11,391 nucleotides of DNA from Immundisolibacteraceae bacterium (GCA_016763355.1 JAESTY010000128.1:1-11391), one strand, 5' to 3'; numbered from the stretch's first letter, positions 1 to 6,813 are shown. Numbers and translations are program-made. Notes: generated by a model not told the origin, from the sequence alone.

Positions 1-1529
1 AACCCTTCGAGCAGTGCCACGCCAGCAACCGAGCAGACCATATTGTTAACCATCTTGGCAATCTGCCCTGCTCCCAGTGGACCGAGTAGAAACAGGTGAC
101 TGCTAAACCGATCAAGCACCGTGCGGGCCCGTTTAAGATCGGCAGCTTCACCACCAACAATAAAAGTTAAATTGCGATCAGGAATCGCCAACGAACCACC
201 GCGTTCACCGGTAATGGCCGCATCCATCAGAATCATTTCTGAGCCAGCCAACCGCTGTGCAAATTCCCGGGTCTGATCTGGATAGCCACTGGTGGTGTCA
301 ACAATCAGCAGCCCCGGGTTATCTGCCGCCGCTGCGCCATCGTCATCAAACAACACATGTTCAACCACGGCCGACTGGGGCAGCGCCAAAATCAACAGCC
401 CAGTTACTTCGGCAATCGCTTTAACTGAACCCGGCGTTTTAACCCCAATAGCGGCCATGCGTTCTATCTTATCGCCATCGACATCATGACCATAAACATC
501 AAGGCCGTCCTTGATCAGAATTTTGCAGAGCTCTTCTCCGATGTTACCCAGCCCAATAATGCCAACTTTGGTAATCGAATCCACCGGCTGGTCATTATCT
601 GTTTCCAGGGAGACCTTATGATCAAAATCCAGGGTAACGCCGGACCAGGTCTCCATCACATCAGCGATCTGCAAAATTGAAGCATCGTGACCCAGGGTCT
701 GCGCTGCAGCGCGAAACTGATGGCCGGCAAGATCCCCCACCGGGCTCGGTATGCGAGCCTCCCGCGCCAACCGGGACATATATTCGAGATCCTTGGTCAT
801 CAACCCGATATGGGCGCCACCATGATTACGGTTATCAAACATCTGTGGAAACCGAGCAAAAGCAGTATGGCCGGTACCGACCCGCATCACTTCAAGATTC
901 TGTTTTAGGTCGAGTCCGTGTTTGGAGGCAACCAGTAGTCCTTCCAGGGTACCTATCAGCGAGACCGCCGCCGACATGTTGTTGACCTGTTTTACTATCT
1001 GACCTGAGCCAACTGGACCGACGTGAAACAGCTGGTCACCAAGTCTTTCTAGCAGTGGCCGGGCTTTATCAACTGTTCCCTCTGCTCCGCCGACAATGAA
1101 GGTCAATTGCCGCTCACCAACACCATTGGCGCCGCCAGAGGGCGCGGTGATGGCAGCGTCTATATATTCAATGCCAGCGTCTTCAAGCACCTGGCTAATC
1201 TGCTGGGTCTGTCCCGGATATCCACTGGTGGTATCGATGACCAACAACTGCCGGTTGGCACTGGACTGGGCTCCGACTAACAGACCGTTACTGCCCAGAC
1301 AGACCTGCTCCACCGCATCCGAATCAGGCAAACTAAGGAGTACCTGATCCACATGTTCGACTACCCCGGCTGCTGATTCGGCGATAGTTACGCCAATTTT
1401 CGCTGCCTGTTGCCGGGCCGAGTCATTCAGGTCATAGCCAATAACCTGCAAACCATCTTTTAGCAGCTGCTGGGCCATGCCCGTACCGATACTGCCAAGA
1501 CCGATTAAACCTACACTTTGATTGTCCAT
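1..1529 (-). CDS. Tandem 3-hydroxyisobutyrate dehydrogenase-type oxidoreductase, two fused modules (3' end outside window)
   Basis: Reading the minus strand from ATG at 1529 gives 509 uninterrupted codons to the window edge. The start follows a strong GGAGGA site. Module 1 (residues 1-300) has the Rossmann motif GLGSIGTGMA (9-18), a substrate-binding stretch starting DAAIT (124-128) with SGG at 131-133, the catalytic-lysine motif GPVGSGQIVKQVNNM with Lys180, and the cofactor motif KDLEYMSRLARE from residue 246. A linker of about 20 residues (302-320) leads to module 2, which repeats the plan: GLGNIGEELC (326-335), DTTSGYPDQT (411-420), DAAIT (436-440) and GPLGAGQIAKMVNNM with Lys492; the rest is beyond the edge. 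This family (beta-hydroxyacid dehydrogenases, NAD-binding 2 and 11 domains) uses NAD(P) to oxidise 3-hydroxy acids such as 3-hydroxyisobutyrate or tartronate semialdehyde. Usual members are about 290-300 residues, so two modules in one chain are unusual. The substrate is unknown. Membership of the family is near certain. Confidence 0.93.
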   Translation of the reverse strand, partial: MDNQSVGLIGLGSIGTGMAQQLLKDGLQVIGYDLNDSARQQAAKIGVTIAESAAGVVEHVDQVLLSLPDSDAVEQVCLGSNGLLVGAQSSANRQLLVIDTTSGYPGQTQQISQVLEDAGIEYIDAAITAPSGGANGVGERQLTFIVGGAEGTVDKARPLLERLGDQLFHVGPVGSGQIVKQVNNMSAAVSLIGTLEGLLVASKHGLDLKQNLEVMRVGTGHTAFARFPQMFDNRNHGGAHIGLMTKDLEYMSRLAREARIPSPVGDLAGHQFRAAAQTLGHDASILQIADVMETWSGVTLDFDHKVSLETDNDQPVDSITKVGIIGLGNIGEELCKILIKDGLDVYGHDVDGDKIERMAAIGVKTPGSVKAIAEVTGLLILALPQSAVVEHVLFDDDGAAAADNPGLLIVDTTSGYPDQTREFAQRLAGSEMILMDAAITGERGGSLAIPDRNLTFIVGGEAADLKRARTVLDRFSSHLFLLGPLGAGQIAKMVNNMVCSVAGVALLEG

Positions 1530-1825
1530 ATATCCTCCGTTAATAACCCCGGTCATACGCCATCCTCTGTTCAGCAGTCTATATCAGCTAAAACCAGCTG
1601 GTCCGAATCAGATCGGTTTTAAAGAGGATTCTGAAACGACTTTTTATCCGGGCCACTACCAGATTAATAACCGATCATTAATAAAATTAGCGTCATCAAT
1701 TCACTCAGTCATTGACGAGCAAATTCAACCAGTGCTAGCTTCTCAACCGGGGAAAGGAGAGATTGCCGAAGATAGGAAGTGGCAATCTACAAACTAATGG
1801 TTTCGTAGTTTGGAGGCGAACGCGA
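1530..1825. other. Divergent intergenic region between dehydrogenase and dioxygenase genes
   Basis: This stretch of 296 bases separates two divergently transcribed genes and must hold promoters for both. It contains the ribosome site for the minus-strand gene next to 1530 and one for the plus-strand gene (GGAGG at 1812-1816). The centre is AT-rich, with two copies of ATTAATA 14 bases apart (1663-1669 and 1677-1683). The open frames crossing it show no recognisable protein features and have no good ribosome site, so I do not call a gene here. Confidence 0.6.
1712..1741 (+). promoter_or_regulatory. Candidate sigma70-type promoter for the dioxygenase gene
   Basis: TTGACG at 1712-1717 matches the -35 consensus in five of six positions. 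It is followed after 18 bases by TAGCTT (1736-1741), a poor -10 hexamer that is helped by an upstream TG in the extended -10 position. The site lies about 85 bases ahead of the chosen ATG at 1826. It is the best candidate I found in this gap, but the weak -10 keeps it tentative. Confidence 0.3.
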
Positions 1826-2824
1826 ATGGAACAAATACAGTCTTTAGAAGGTCCCGCGGTCTGGTCAGGTAATGATTTCAACAGCGACGGTGAATGGATC
1901 TATCACTTTTCAGATGCCGCCATCGCCGACATTGATCAGGCCATTAAGCGCATCCGAGAACAGCAAATAACGTTAGGCGACATCACCGCCGGTGATTTCG
2001 ATTTGCCTGCATTGACAACCGAACTACAGCAGATGAAACAGATTCTGACTGAGGGGCGCGGATTTGTGATGCTCAAAGGCCTGTTGATCGACAAATATAG
2101 CGATCAGGAATTTGAGATTATTCTTTATGGCATCGGTACCCACTTAGGTATCGGTGTGTCTCAAAGCCATATTGGAGACCGTATCGGCCAGGTCAAGGAT
2201 GTGGGCGGGGTTGGCCGCTATTACACCGCTGGCGGGCCAATCGAAGTGCATATGGACCCGGTCGATATCACTGGCTTGCTCTGCCTACGCCAGGCCAAAC
2301 TTGGCGGCGAGAGCTGGATCATGAGCGCAGGCCATGTCCACAACCTGCTGCTGGAAGAGAGTGCGGAACACCTGGAAGTGCTTTACCGAGGGTTTCATTA
2401 CGGCGGCACCCAGGGCAGCAAAATAGAATTTCGCACGCCACACCGATTGCCGGTATTTGCTAATCCGGAATCAGGCCCGGTGTGCTTTTATTTACCCGCA
2501 GCTATCCTGGGTTGGTCTGACCTGCCCAGCAGTGATCTCAATGAGCTGGAAATCGAGGCTCTGGAACATTTCAACGGCATCGCGCTGCGCGAGCAGGTTT
2601 ACCTAAAAATGGACCTGCAGCCCGGCGATATCCAGTTTTTAAACAACCGAAAACTGTTGCACGCCCGCAGTGACTACCAGGACCACGAGGAACCCGAACG
2701 GGCCAGGCACCTGCTTCGACTCTGGCTGATGGCACCGGAATGGCCAGCGTTGCCAGAACAGATGAACTTTCTGCCGACAACCGACCGGGCCGGCGGCGGC
2801 ATTGCCAAAAGCGAGACTCCCTGA
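1826..2824 (+). CDS. TauD/TfdA-family Fe(II)/2-oxoglutarate-dependent dioxygenase
   Basis: A protein of 332 residues from ATG at 1826, chosen because GGAGG at 1812-1816 lies 9 bases upstream; an in-frame ATG at 1763 would add 21 residues with no family character. The facial triad is visible: His142 and Asp144 in VHMDPVDITG, and a distal His279 in NNRKLLHARSDY. An arginine in RHLLRLWLM (Arg295 or Arg298) probably binds the 2-oxoglutarate carboxylate. GGESWIMSAGHVHN after the HxD motif is also typical of the TauD/TfdA (PF02668) fold. Such cytoplasmic enzymes hydroxylate or cleave a substrate while decarboxylating 2-oxoglutarate; known substrates include taurine, 2,4-D and gamma-butyrobetaine. 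The substrate cannot be read here. The gene is divergent from the fused dehydrogenase and convergent with the VOC genes, which suggests shared catabolic work, but that is inference. Confidence 0.88.
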   Translation: MEQIQSLEGPAVWSGNDFNSDGEWIYHFSDAAIADIDQAIKRIREQQITLGDITAGDFDLPALTTELQQMKQILTEGRGFVMLKGLLIDKYSDQEFEIILYGIGTHLGIGVSQSHIGDRIGQVKDVGGVGRYYTAGGPIEVHMDPVDITGLLCLRQAKLGGESWIMSAGHVHNLLLEESAEHLEVLYRGFHYGGTQGSKIEFRTPHRLPVFANPESGPVCFYLPAAILGWSDLPSSDLNELEIEALEHFNGIALREQVYLKMDLQPGDIQFLNNRKLLHARSDYQDHEEPERARHLLRLWLMAPEWPALPEQMNFLPTTDRAGGGIAKSETP

Positions 2825-2845
2825 AGCACTGAACAGATCAGCGCT
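2825..2845 (+). terminator. Weak candidate hairpin after the dioxygenase gene
   Basis: Directly after the stop codon, AGCACTGA (2825-2832) pairs with TCAGCGCT (2838-2845) in seven of eight positions around a five-base loop. Only a short T stretch (TTT ending at 2847) follows, so if it terminates transcription it is a weak terminator. The 57-base convergent gap to the VOC gene also holds AATAAA facing TTTATT near 2870-2885, which could form a small AT stem. Confidence 0.3.
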
Positions 2846-2881
2846 TTAGGTGATAACGGTTTCAGAATAAATAGCTGACGT

Positions 2882-3406
2882 TTATTTAGCGCTGCCGTGT
2901 CCGGTAACGCCCCCACTGTCCTTAGCGCCTCGAGGTGGCCAGGCAACGATTTCCATCAAGTTGCCATCAGGGTCCATTAAATATAGCCGCCAATAGGTGG
3001 TGCCATCAGGCAGCACCAGGGCTTCGGGTTCAAAGGGTACGTTATAACCACGCTCCCGCAGCGAATCGGTCTGATGACAAAGCGCATAAACCTTGTCGTA
3101 GTCCATTCGGTAAGAATAATGAAACACGCCACGACTGCGGGCTACGGTTTCAGGATCTAACGGCTCAGGCCGTTCAAACAGCGCAACTTCCATGCCGTCG
3201 CATTCCAGCCGACAAGGCGGTTTGGTGGTTTCGTTGCCGTAATTGATCATCAGTGGATCTGGCGGCAACTTAAAGCCGGGCGGAAAATCCTTGGTGCGAT
3301 TATCAATAATTTCATTCAAACCGAGCAGGTCTACATACCAGGCTTTGGAAACCACGACGTCGTTGACCGCTACACTGGTATGGTTGATAGATTCTACTTT
3401 GACCAT
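2882..3406 (-). CDS. VOC-family (glyoxalase/bleomycin-resistance/dioxygenase fold) protein
   Basis: A protein of 174 residues. ATG at 3406 follows a strong GGGAGGGAGA purine stretch on the minus strand. The N-terminal INHTSVAVNDVVVSKAWYVD (7-26) and C-terminal MDPDGNLMEIVAWPP (144-158) are hallmark ends of a vicinal-oxygen-chelate domain. Probable metal ligands are His9, Glu79 (VALFERP), His96 (GVFHYSYRM) and Glu152 (LMEIV), the usual 2-His/2-Glu arrangement, so it is probably a metal-dependent cytoplasmic enzyme. Family reactions include glyoxalase isomerisation, extradiol ring cleavage, epimerisation and thiol transfer; the sequence does not choose among them. It is the last gene of a minus-strand run with the unrecognised protein and the two-domain VOC protein, 115 bases downstream of the former. 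Confidence 0.87.
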   Translation of the reverse strand: MVKVESINHTSVAVNDVVVSKAWYVDLLGLNEIIDNRTKDFPPGFKLPPDPLMINYGNETTKPPCRLECDGMEVALFERPEPLDPETVARSRGVFHYSYRMDYDKVYALCHQTDSLRERGYNVPFEPEALVLPDGTTYWRLYLMDPDGNLMEIVAWPPRGAKDSGGVTGHGSAK

Positions 3407-3521
3407 GACTTCTCCCTCCCAGGAATTAATTCAAAGCGAACTCTACCACTGATATTTCTTCAGCAGGTGCGGCACAAATAGTTGGCAGGCAACCATCCAA
3501 GCTCCACAATCGTGGCCTGGG

Positions 3522-3893
3522 TTAACGACCTAAATAGTGCTCTATGGCAACGTCGAGTTCTTCATGAAAATGATCTTCAAATTCATTCACACATTTATTG
3601 AAATGGGCTAAATAAAGCTCGGCTTTTTTATTCGACAGGTTTCTGTTGTTGATCTGGTACTGCAACTCAGGCAGGTTTTTATCCCGTCTCGGGGCAATAT
3701 CCCAATGAATAAAGCTGGCGTCTACGTGCTCAAATTGTTGTTGGGCATAATCGCAGAAACGATCAATTTCTTCGGTTCCCTTTGGCCCTAAACATCCGGG
3801 TTCAATGCGAACCAGTACGGCAAGTTTCTTAGCGACTGGCAGTGACGAAAAATTCTTCAATATCTGCTTCCAGAATGTTGTTATTGATCCCAT
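3522..3893 (-). CDS. Unrecognised 123-residue cytoplasmic protein
   Basis: I do not recognise a family. The frame begins 13 bases after the stop of the upstream two-domain VOC gene, so translational coupling is likely; no clear Shine-Dalgarno site is present. There is no signal peptide or membrane helix. The middle carries a beta-like stretch KKLAVLVRIEPGCLGPKG (22-39) followed by an amphipathic helix, then FIHWDIAPRRDKNLPELQYQ (61-80), and the C-terminus (88-121) is acidic and helical with several His and Glu residues (FEDHFHEELDVAIEHY). Cysteines sit at 34, 47 and 101. Codon use and amino-acid balance resemble neighbouring genes and the frame is open throughout, so I take it as real. Its position between two VOC genes suggests a role in the same pathway, but that is a guess. 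Confidence 0.68.
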   Translation of the reverse strand: MGSITTFWKQILKNFSSLPVAKKLAVLVRIEPGCLGPKGTEEIDRFCDYAQQQFEHVDASFIHWDIAPRRDKNLPELQYQINNRNLSNKKAELYLAHFNKCVNEFEDHFHEELDVAIEHYLGR

Positions 3894-3901
3894 TAAGGAT
3901 C
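3886..3901 (-). promoter_or_regulatory. Short hairpin enclosing the start codon of the 123-residue protein
   Basis: GATCC at 3886-3890 and GGATC at 3897-3901 are perfect inverted arms around the six bases CATTAA, which include the start codon (minus strand). In the message the ATG would lie in the loop and upper stem of a 5-bp hairpin. With only 13 bases to the upstream stop, ribosomes finishing that gene could open it. A stem this short may be chance. Confidence 0.3.
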
Positions 3902-3906
3902 GTTAT

Positions 3907-4923
3907 TTACAAGCCGATCAAATAGCCCTGCTCGGGCGTCATGCCCATTACCTCCATCCATGCATCTTCATGGGGACAAATTACTTCGATGGTCACGCCC
4001 CCAAGCAATTGTTCTGTGGACAGGTAGTAATAGTTCATCACCCCATCAATAACCCCTTTAAGGGTCACGTCAACACCAACGTCCTGAAGTTGCGGAATCG
4101 CGGCATCGAACACGGATTGATCACAAATGGTTGGAAAAAAATGCTGCATCCCCTGACCATATTGCTGCTGAAATTCCTGATAAGCCCCATGACCCGACCC
4201 CGGCTGCATAATTTCAAAACAGAACCCGTTGGCACGGCTAAAGGCCACCTGCGCACTATGGTCTACCGACTCACCTTTATAGATAACACTTGAGAGCGAT
4301 GTTCCCACTTCTAAATCCATCGGCAAAAACTCGGGAAAATCCAGTAACTCTCGAAAATTTTCCATTGCCTGCTGGCGATCATTAACCACAATACCGACGT
4401 GATAAAGCTTGTCCACAGGCAGTATCGGCAAAAATTCATAATTAACCACCCGATTTACTGGCAGGCCATCGAATCCACCCGCCTCATCGACCTGAACTTC
4501 TAACCCCAGACCACTCAAGTGAGGGCGACTATCAATCTGCAGGCTGCGCACCTTGCCATCCAGGTTTAGCTGGTGGCTATAGCCAATACCGCGCTGATCA
4601 AGTTGCCGCTGAAGTAACTGTGCCTCAACCGGCGAACAGCGACTAACAGCATGACTCATACCCTCTCCACGCCAAGATCTAAAGGCCGCATGAGGTGAAT
4701 CAGGAGTAAGCGGTTGCAATAATTCCAGGGTAAACGAATCACTGCTACCTACCGCACTGATAAAACCACTATCAGGTGACCCAGGCAATCGGTCAGCTTC
4801 GAAATTGCGTACCGACCACTGACGAATACCAAAGTAACGGCTGTTACCTTTCATCGCTGCATCAATGTCGCTCACGACCACACTAATATGATGAAACTTA
4901 CCTAGCGCTAGCCCGTCGGCCAT
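3907..4923 (-). CDS. Two-domain VOC-family protein (glyoxalase/extradiol dioxygenase fold)
   Basis: A protein of 338 residues. ATG at 4923 follows AGGGAGAGGGA on the minus strand, an excellent ribosome site. Two VOC domains lie in tandem. Domain 1 runs from FHHISVVVSDIDAAM (10-24) to LGLEVQVDEAGG (139-150), with likely ligands His12, Glu67, His91 and Glu142. Domain 2 runs from LYHVGIVVNDRQQAMENF (173-190) to GGVTIEVICP (308-317), with His175, Glu237, His261 and Glu313. Both domains keep a full 2-His/2-Glu set, so both may bind metal; in many two-domain relatives only one does. The motifs recall methylmalonyl-CoA epimerase and glyoxalase I as well as ring-cleavage enzymes, so the reaction is open. 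It is the first gene of the minus-strand run with the 123-residue protein and the single-domain VOC protein. Confidence 0.86.
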   Translation of the reverse strand: MADGLALGKFHHISVVVSDIDAAMKGNSRYFGIRQWSVRNFEADRLPGSPDSGFISAVGSSDSFTLELLQPLTPDSPHAAFRSWRGEGMSHAVSRCSPVEAQLLQRQLDQRGIGYSHQLNLDGKVRSLQIDSRPHLSGLGLEVQVDEAGGFDGLPVNRVVNYEFLPILPVDKLYHVGIVVNDRQQAMENFRELLDFPEFLPMDLEVGTSLSSVIYKGESVDHSAQVAFSRANGFCFEIMQPGSGHGAYQEFQQQYGQGMQHFFPTICDQSVFDAAIPQLQDVGVDVTLKGVIDGVMNYYYLSTEQLLGGVTIEVICPHEDAWMEVMGMTPEQGYLIGL

Positions 4924-4975
4924 TTCCCTCTCCCTTTCGATTCCCGTAATTGCTCTTAATCCTCACTTGCGCTCA

Positions 4976-5004
4976 AATATACCAATGCCCGCCCGCTATC
5001 TGAA
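4976..5004 (-). promoter_or_regulatory. Candidate sigma70 promoter for the VOC gene run
   Basis: On the minus strand, TTCAGA (5004-4999; four of six to consensus) and TATATT (4981-4976; five of six) are separated by exactly 17 bases. They lie about 55 bases upstream of the start of the two-domain VOC gene. The spacing and the -10 are good and the -35 is middling. The divergent Bax-like gene starts at 5087, so the gap of 163 bases serves both genes. Confidence 0.42.
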
Positions 5005-5086
5005 CAGTGAATATTTATAGAAGCACTGATCAGCCTTCTGGTTTCCGAAAAACCGCCAGTCGGTGGCATAATGGCAGCCACTCGTT

Positions 5087-5923
5087 ATGACCTCTAAAAA
5101 CCAACAACTACTGCTCACCACTTTTCTGCTGGTTGGAGCCCTGGTAATCGCTGTGGTGAGTTATCGTTCCGTGCAGTTGCCGGTCAAGCTAGCCCCTGTA
5201 GAACCGCTATTGATCGTTGCGCCACTGCCAATAAAAACACCAGCGCAACCAATGGCTGAAAAGCCGCTGTCACCGCCTGTAATTCCAGTTAGTGTAAAAA
5301 AAGAGCGATTTTTTAGTCGGTTAATACCGCTAGTGCAGCAACAAAATGAAGCCACGCGCCAACTACAACAACGTATTCTGGTTATCCGCCAGCTGTTAAT
5401 TCTTGAACAAACACTGACCGCAACAGACCAGCAACTCATTAACCATTTAATACGTCGCTACCGCCTCACGAAAACCGCCAGCGTCGATATTGCTCTGATC
5501 GATTTATTATTAACCCGAGTCGATCTATTGCCACCGTCGTTAGCACTGGCCCAGGCCGCCAACGAATCAGCCTGGGGGCAGTCGCGCTTTGCCCTGCAGG
5601 CTAACAATCTCTATGGACAATGGTGTTTTAAAGTTGGCTGCGGCCTGGTACCGAAAAGCCGGCCGGAAGGTATGAATCATGAAGTTGCCAGTTATCCTTC
5701 GTGGCAACAGTCAGTGGCGGCCTATTTTTTAAATTTGAATAGTCACCCGGCTTACCAGCCGCTCAGAGATATTCGGGCGGGGTTAAGGCAACAAAATTTG
5801 CCACTCAACGGCGAGCAACTCGCTGTGGGGCTGGAAAAATACTCCGCCCGTGGCTCTGTTTATGTTGAGTCTTTACAGAAGATTATTCGTGTGAATAATC
5901 TGGCGGCGCTGGATCAAATCTAA
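5087..5923 (+). CDS. Bax-like glucosaminidase-domain peptidoglycan hydrolase, membrane-anchored
   Basis: A protein of 278 residues. Residues 8-25 (LLLTTFLLVGALVIAVVS) form one membrane helix near the start, followed by a proline-rich linker (about 31-70), so the rest should sit in the periplasm. A helical region (75-150) leads to the glucosaminidase domain (PF01832-type): LPPSLALAQAANESAWGQSR (148-167) holds the predicted catalytic Glu160. Then come NNLYGQWCF (173-181), ASYPSWQQSVAAYFLNLNSH (201-220), LAVGLEKYSARG (245-256) and YVESLQKIIRVN (259-270). These motifs match E. coli Bax and related beta-N-acetylglucosaminidases, which cut the glycan strands of the wall. The ribosome site before ATG 5087 is weak. 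The gene appears monocistronic, with a candidate terminator downstream. Whether it is enzymatically active is inferred from the kept glutamate. Confidence 0.88.
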   Translation: MTSKNQQLLLTTFLLVGALVIAVVSYRSVQLPVKLAPVEPLLIVAPLPIKTPAQPMAEKPLSPPVIPVSVKKERFFSRLIPLVQQQNEATRQLQQRILVIRQLLILEQTLTATDQQLINHLIRRYRLTKTASVDIALIDLLLTRVDLLPPSLALAQAANESAWGQSRFALQANNLYGQWCFKVGCGLVPKSRPEGMNHEVASYPSWQQSVAAYFLNLNSHPAYQPLRDIRAGLRQQNLPLNGEQLAVGLEKYSARGSVYVESLQKIIRVNNLAALDQI

Positions 5924-6024
5924 CCGAGTTCCCAGGCTGTCGTATTTTGCGCGGGCACTGCCGTTATTAGCCTGCTTTAATTCGCAGTTGACCAATCAAA
6001 CTGAGCTGGTCAGGTACGAATCTA

Positions 6025-6060
6025 CGGTGAGTTTTTACAGCCGACTCACCGACAGTTTTT
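6025..6060 (+). terminator. Candidate intrinsic terminator for the Bax-like gene
   Basis: CGGTGAGT (6025-6032) pairs perfectly with ACTCACCG (6044-6051) around an 11-base loop, followed by ACAG and five Ts (6056-6060). The order of stem then T-run fits transcription from the plus strand, ending the gene that stops at 5923. The large loop and short delay before the Ts make it moderate rather than strong. Confidence 0.5.
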
Positions 6061-6066
6061 AAAACA

Positions 6067-6096
6067 GTAACCCGGCAGACCAATCTGCCGGGTTAC
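6067..6096 (-). terminator. Intrinsic terminator for the MAPEG gene
   Basis: A perfect 13-bp inverted repeat (6067-6079 with 6084-6096, core CCCGGCAGA) closes a four-base loop, CCAA. It starts 10 bases beyond the MAPEG stop codon. On the minus strand the stem is followed by TG and TTTT, as expected for a factor-independent terminator. On the plus strand no T-run follows, so its direction matches the minus-strand gene. Confidence 0.78.
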
Positions 6097-6106
6097 ATCA
6101 TCCGAC

Positions 6107-6532
6107 CTACAAATTAACCATCGGCATTACAGACACCACTGGCGCATTCGCAGCTAACACGAACAACCAGATACAGGCACCGAGTCCAACCACAAATGAG
6201 ACCGTTCTAAGCGGGCCAATATCTGCCAGATAAATGATTGGATGGGCAATACGCGCAACAATAAACAGCATTGCAGCATTGGCTGACGCAGCAGCATCAG
6301 CGCCAGCAAAATGAGCCATCATCACTGCAGCGGTGAATACGGCCACCGCTTCCCAGGCATTTTCCTGCGCTGCCTGGGCACGGTGTCCGGCACCTTCCAG
6401 CTGTTTCGCCTGTAGGCGCGGAGTCTTAATATCCACACTACCAAACTGTTTGGTCTTGAAATAGCCGCCCACGCCTGAAAGCACGTACGGAATAAAAACC
6501 ATGATTAATAAACACCAAAATGGAACTGTCAT
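6107..6532 (-). CDS. MAPEG-family integral membrane protein
   Basis: A protein of 141 residues with about four hydrophobic helices (roughly 5-22, 62-78, 86-103 and 111-130). The family signature is clear: RAQAAQENAWEAVAVFTAAV (51-70) and ARIAHPIIYLADI (93-105), equivalent to the RAxxAxxNxxE and ARxxHxxxY motifs of membrane-associated proteins in eicosanoid and glutathione metabolism. Eukaryotic members are glutathione transferases or peroxidases. Bacterial relatives of this short type mostly lack an assigned substrate, although a glutathione-dependent detoxification role is plausible. Start ATG at 6532 has a GGGGAG site upstream. The gene is transcribed alone, with a strong hairpin terminator just after its stop, and is divergent from the EamA transporter. 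Confidence 0.9.
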   Translation of the reverse strand: MTVPFWCLLIMVFIPYVLSGVGGYFKTKQFGSVDIKTPRLQAKQLEGAGHRAQAAQENAWEAVAVFTAAVMMAHFAGADAAASANAAMLFIVARIAHPIIYLADIGPLRTVSFVVGLGACIWLFVLAANAPVVSVMPMVNL

Positions 6533-6570
6533 TATTCAAACTCCCCGAAATTATTGTTACCGACCACTCG

Positions 6571-6635
6571 CTTAAAACTAGCGGTCAGAATGACGATGGT
6601 AAACACTTAAATCTAGCGATTAAACGGAAATCTAG
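6571..6635. repeat. Short direct repeats in the MAPEG/EamA divergent region
   Basis: CTTAAAACTAGCG (6571-6583) and CTTAAATCTAGCG (6606-6618) match in 12 of 13 bases, with starts 35 bases apart. A shorter third copy, AAATCTAG, lies at 6628-6635. They fall in the 281-base gap between two divergent genes, where regulator binding sites are expected. No regulator can be assigned, and no other gene is seen in this gap. Confidence 0.4.
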
Positions 6636-6813
6636 TCACTGAAATTCAAACAGTCGGAATCGATACTTTATCGAACACATCCACCGCCTGAATTATCATC
6701 AATTCTATTCAAACTCGATCAACGCTGACGTTACGTTAACAGATATTCAAGCAGCGCTTGACCCGATCTCAAATCACCGTATCCTGCAGCGCCTTTTCGA
6801 TAACGGAACCACC

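Noticed and set aside
292..1347. Several plus-strand open frames of 64-102 residues
   Set aside because: They lie opposite the continuous 509-codon dehydrogenase frame, are low-complexity or Ser/Pro/Cys-rich and show no family motifs; they are shadows.
1712..1741. Resemblance of the candidate promoter to a strong synthetic-type promoter (TTGACG ... GTGCTAGC)
   Set aside because: Only the ends look alike; the -10 is weak and the spacing differs, so engineered origin is not supported.
1522..1797. 91-residue plus-strand frame in the divergent gap
   Set aside because: It overlaps the start and ribosome site of the minus-strand dehydrogenase gene, has no ribosome site and no recognisable motif.
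3805..4293. 162-residue plus-strand frame
   Set aside because: It is antisense to the two-domain VOC gene and the 123-residue gene, both better supported by motifs, ribosome site or arrangement.
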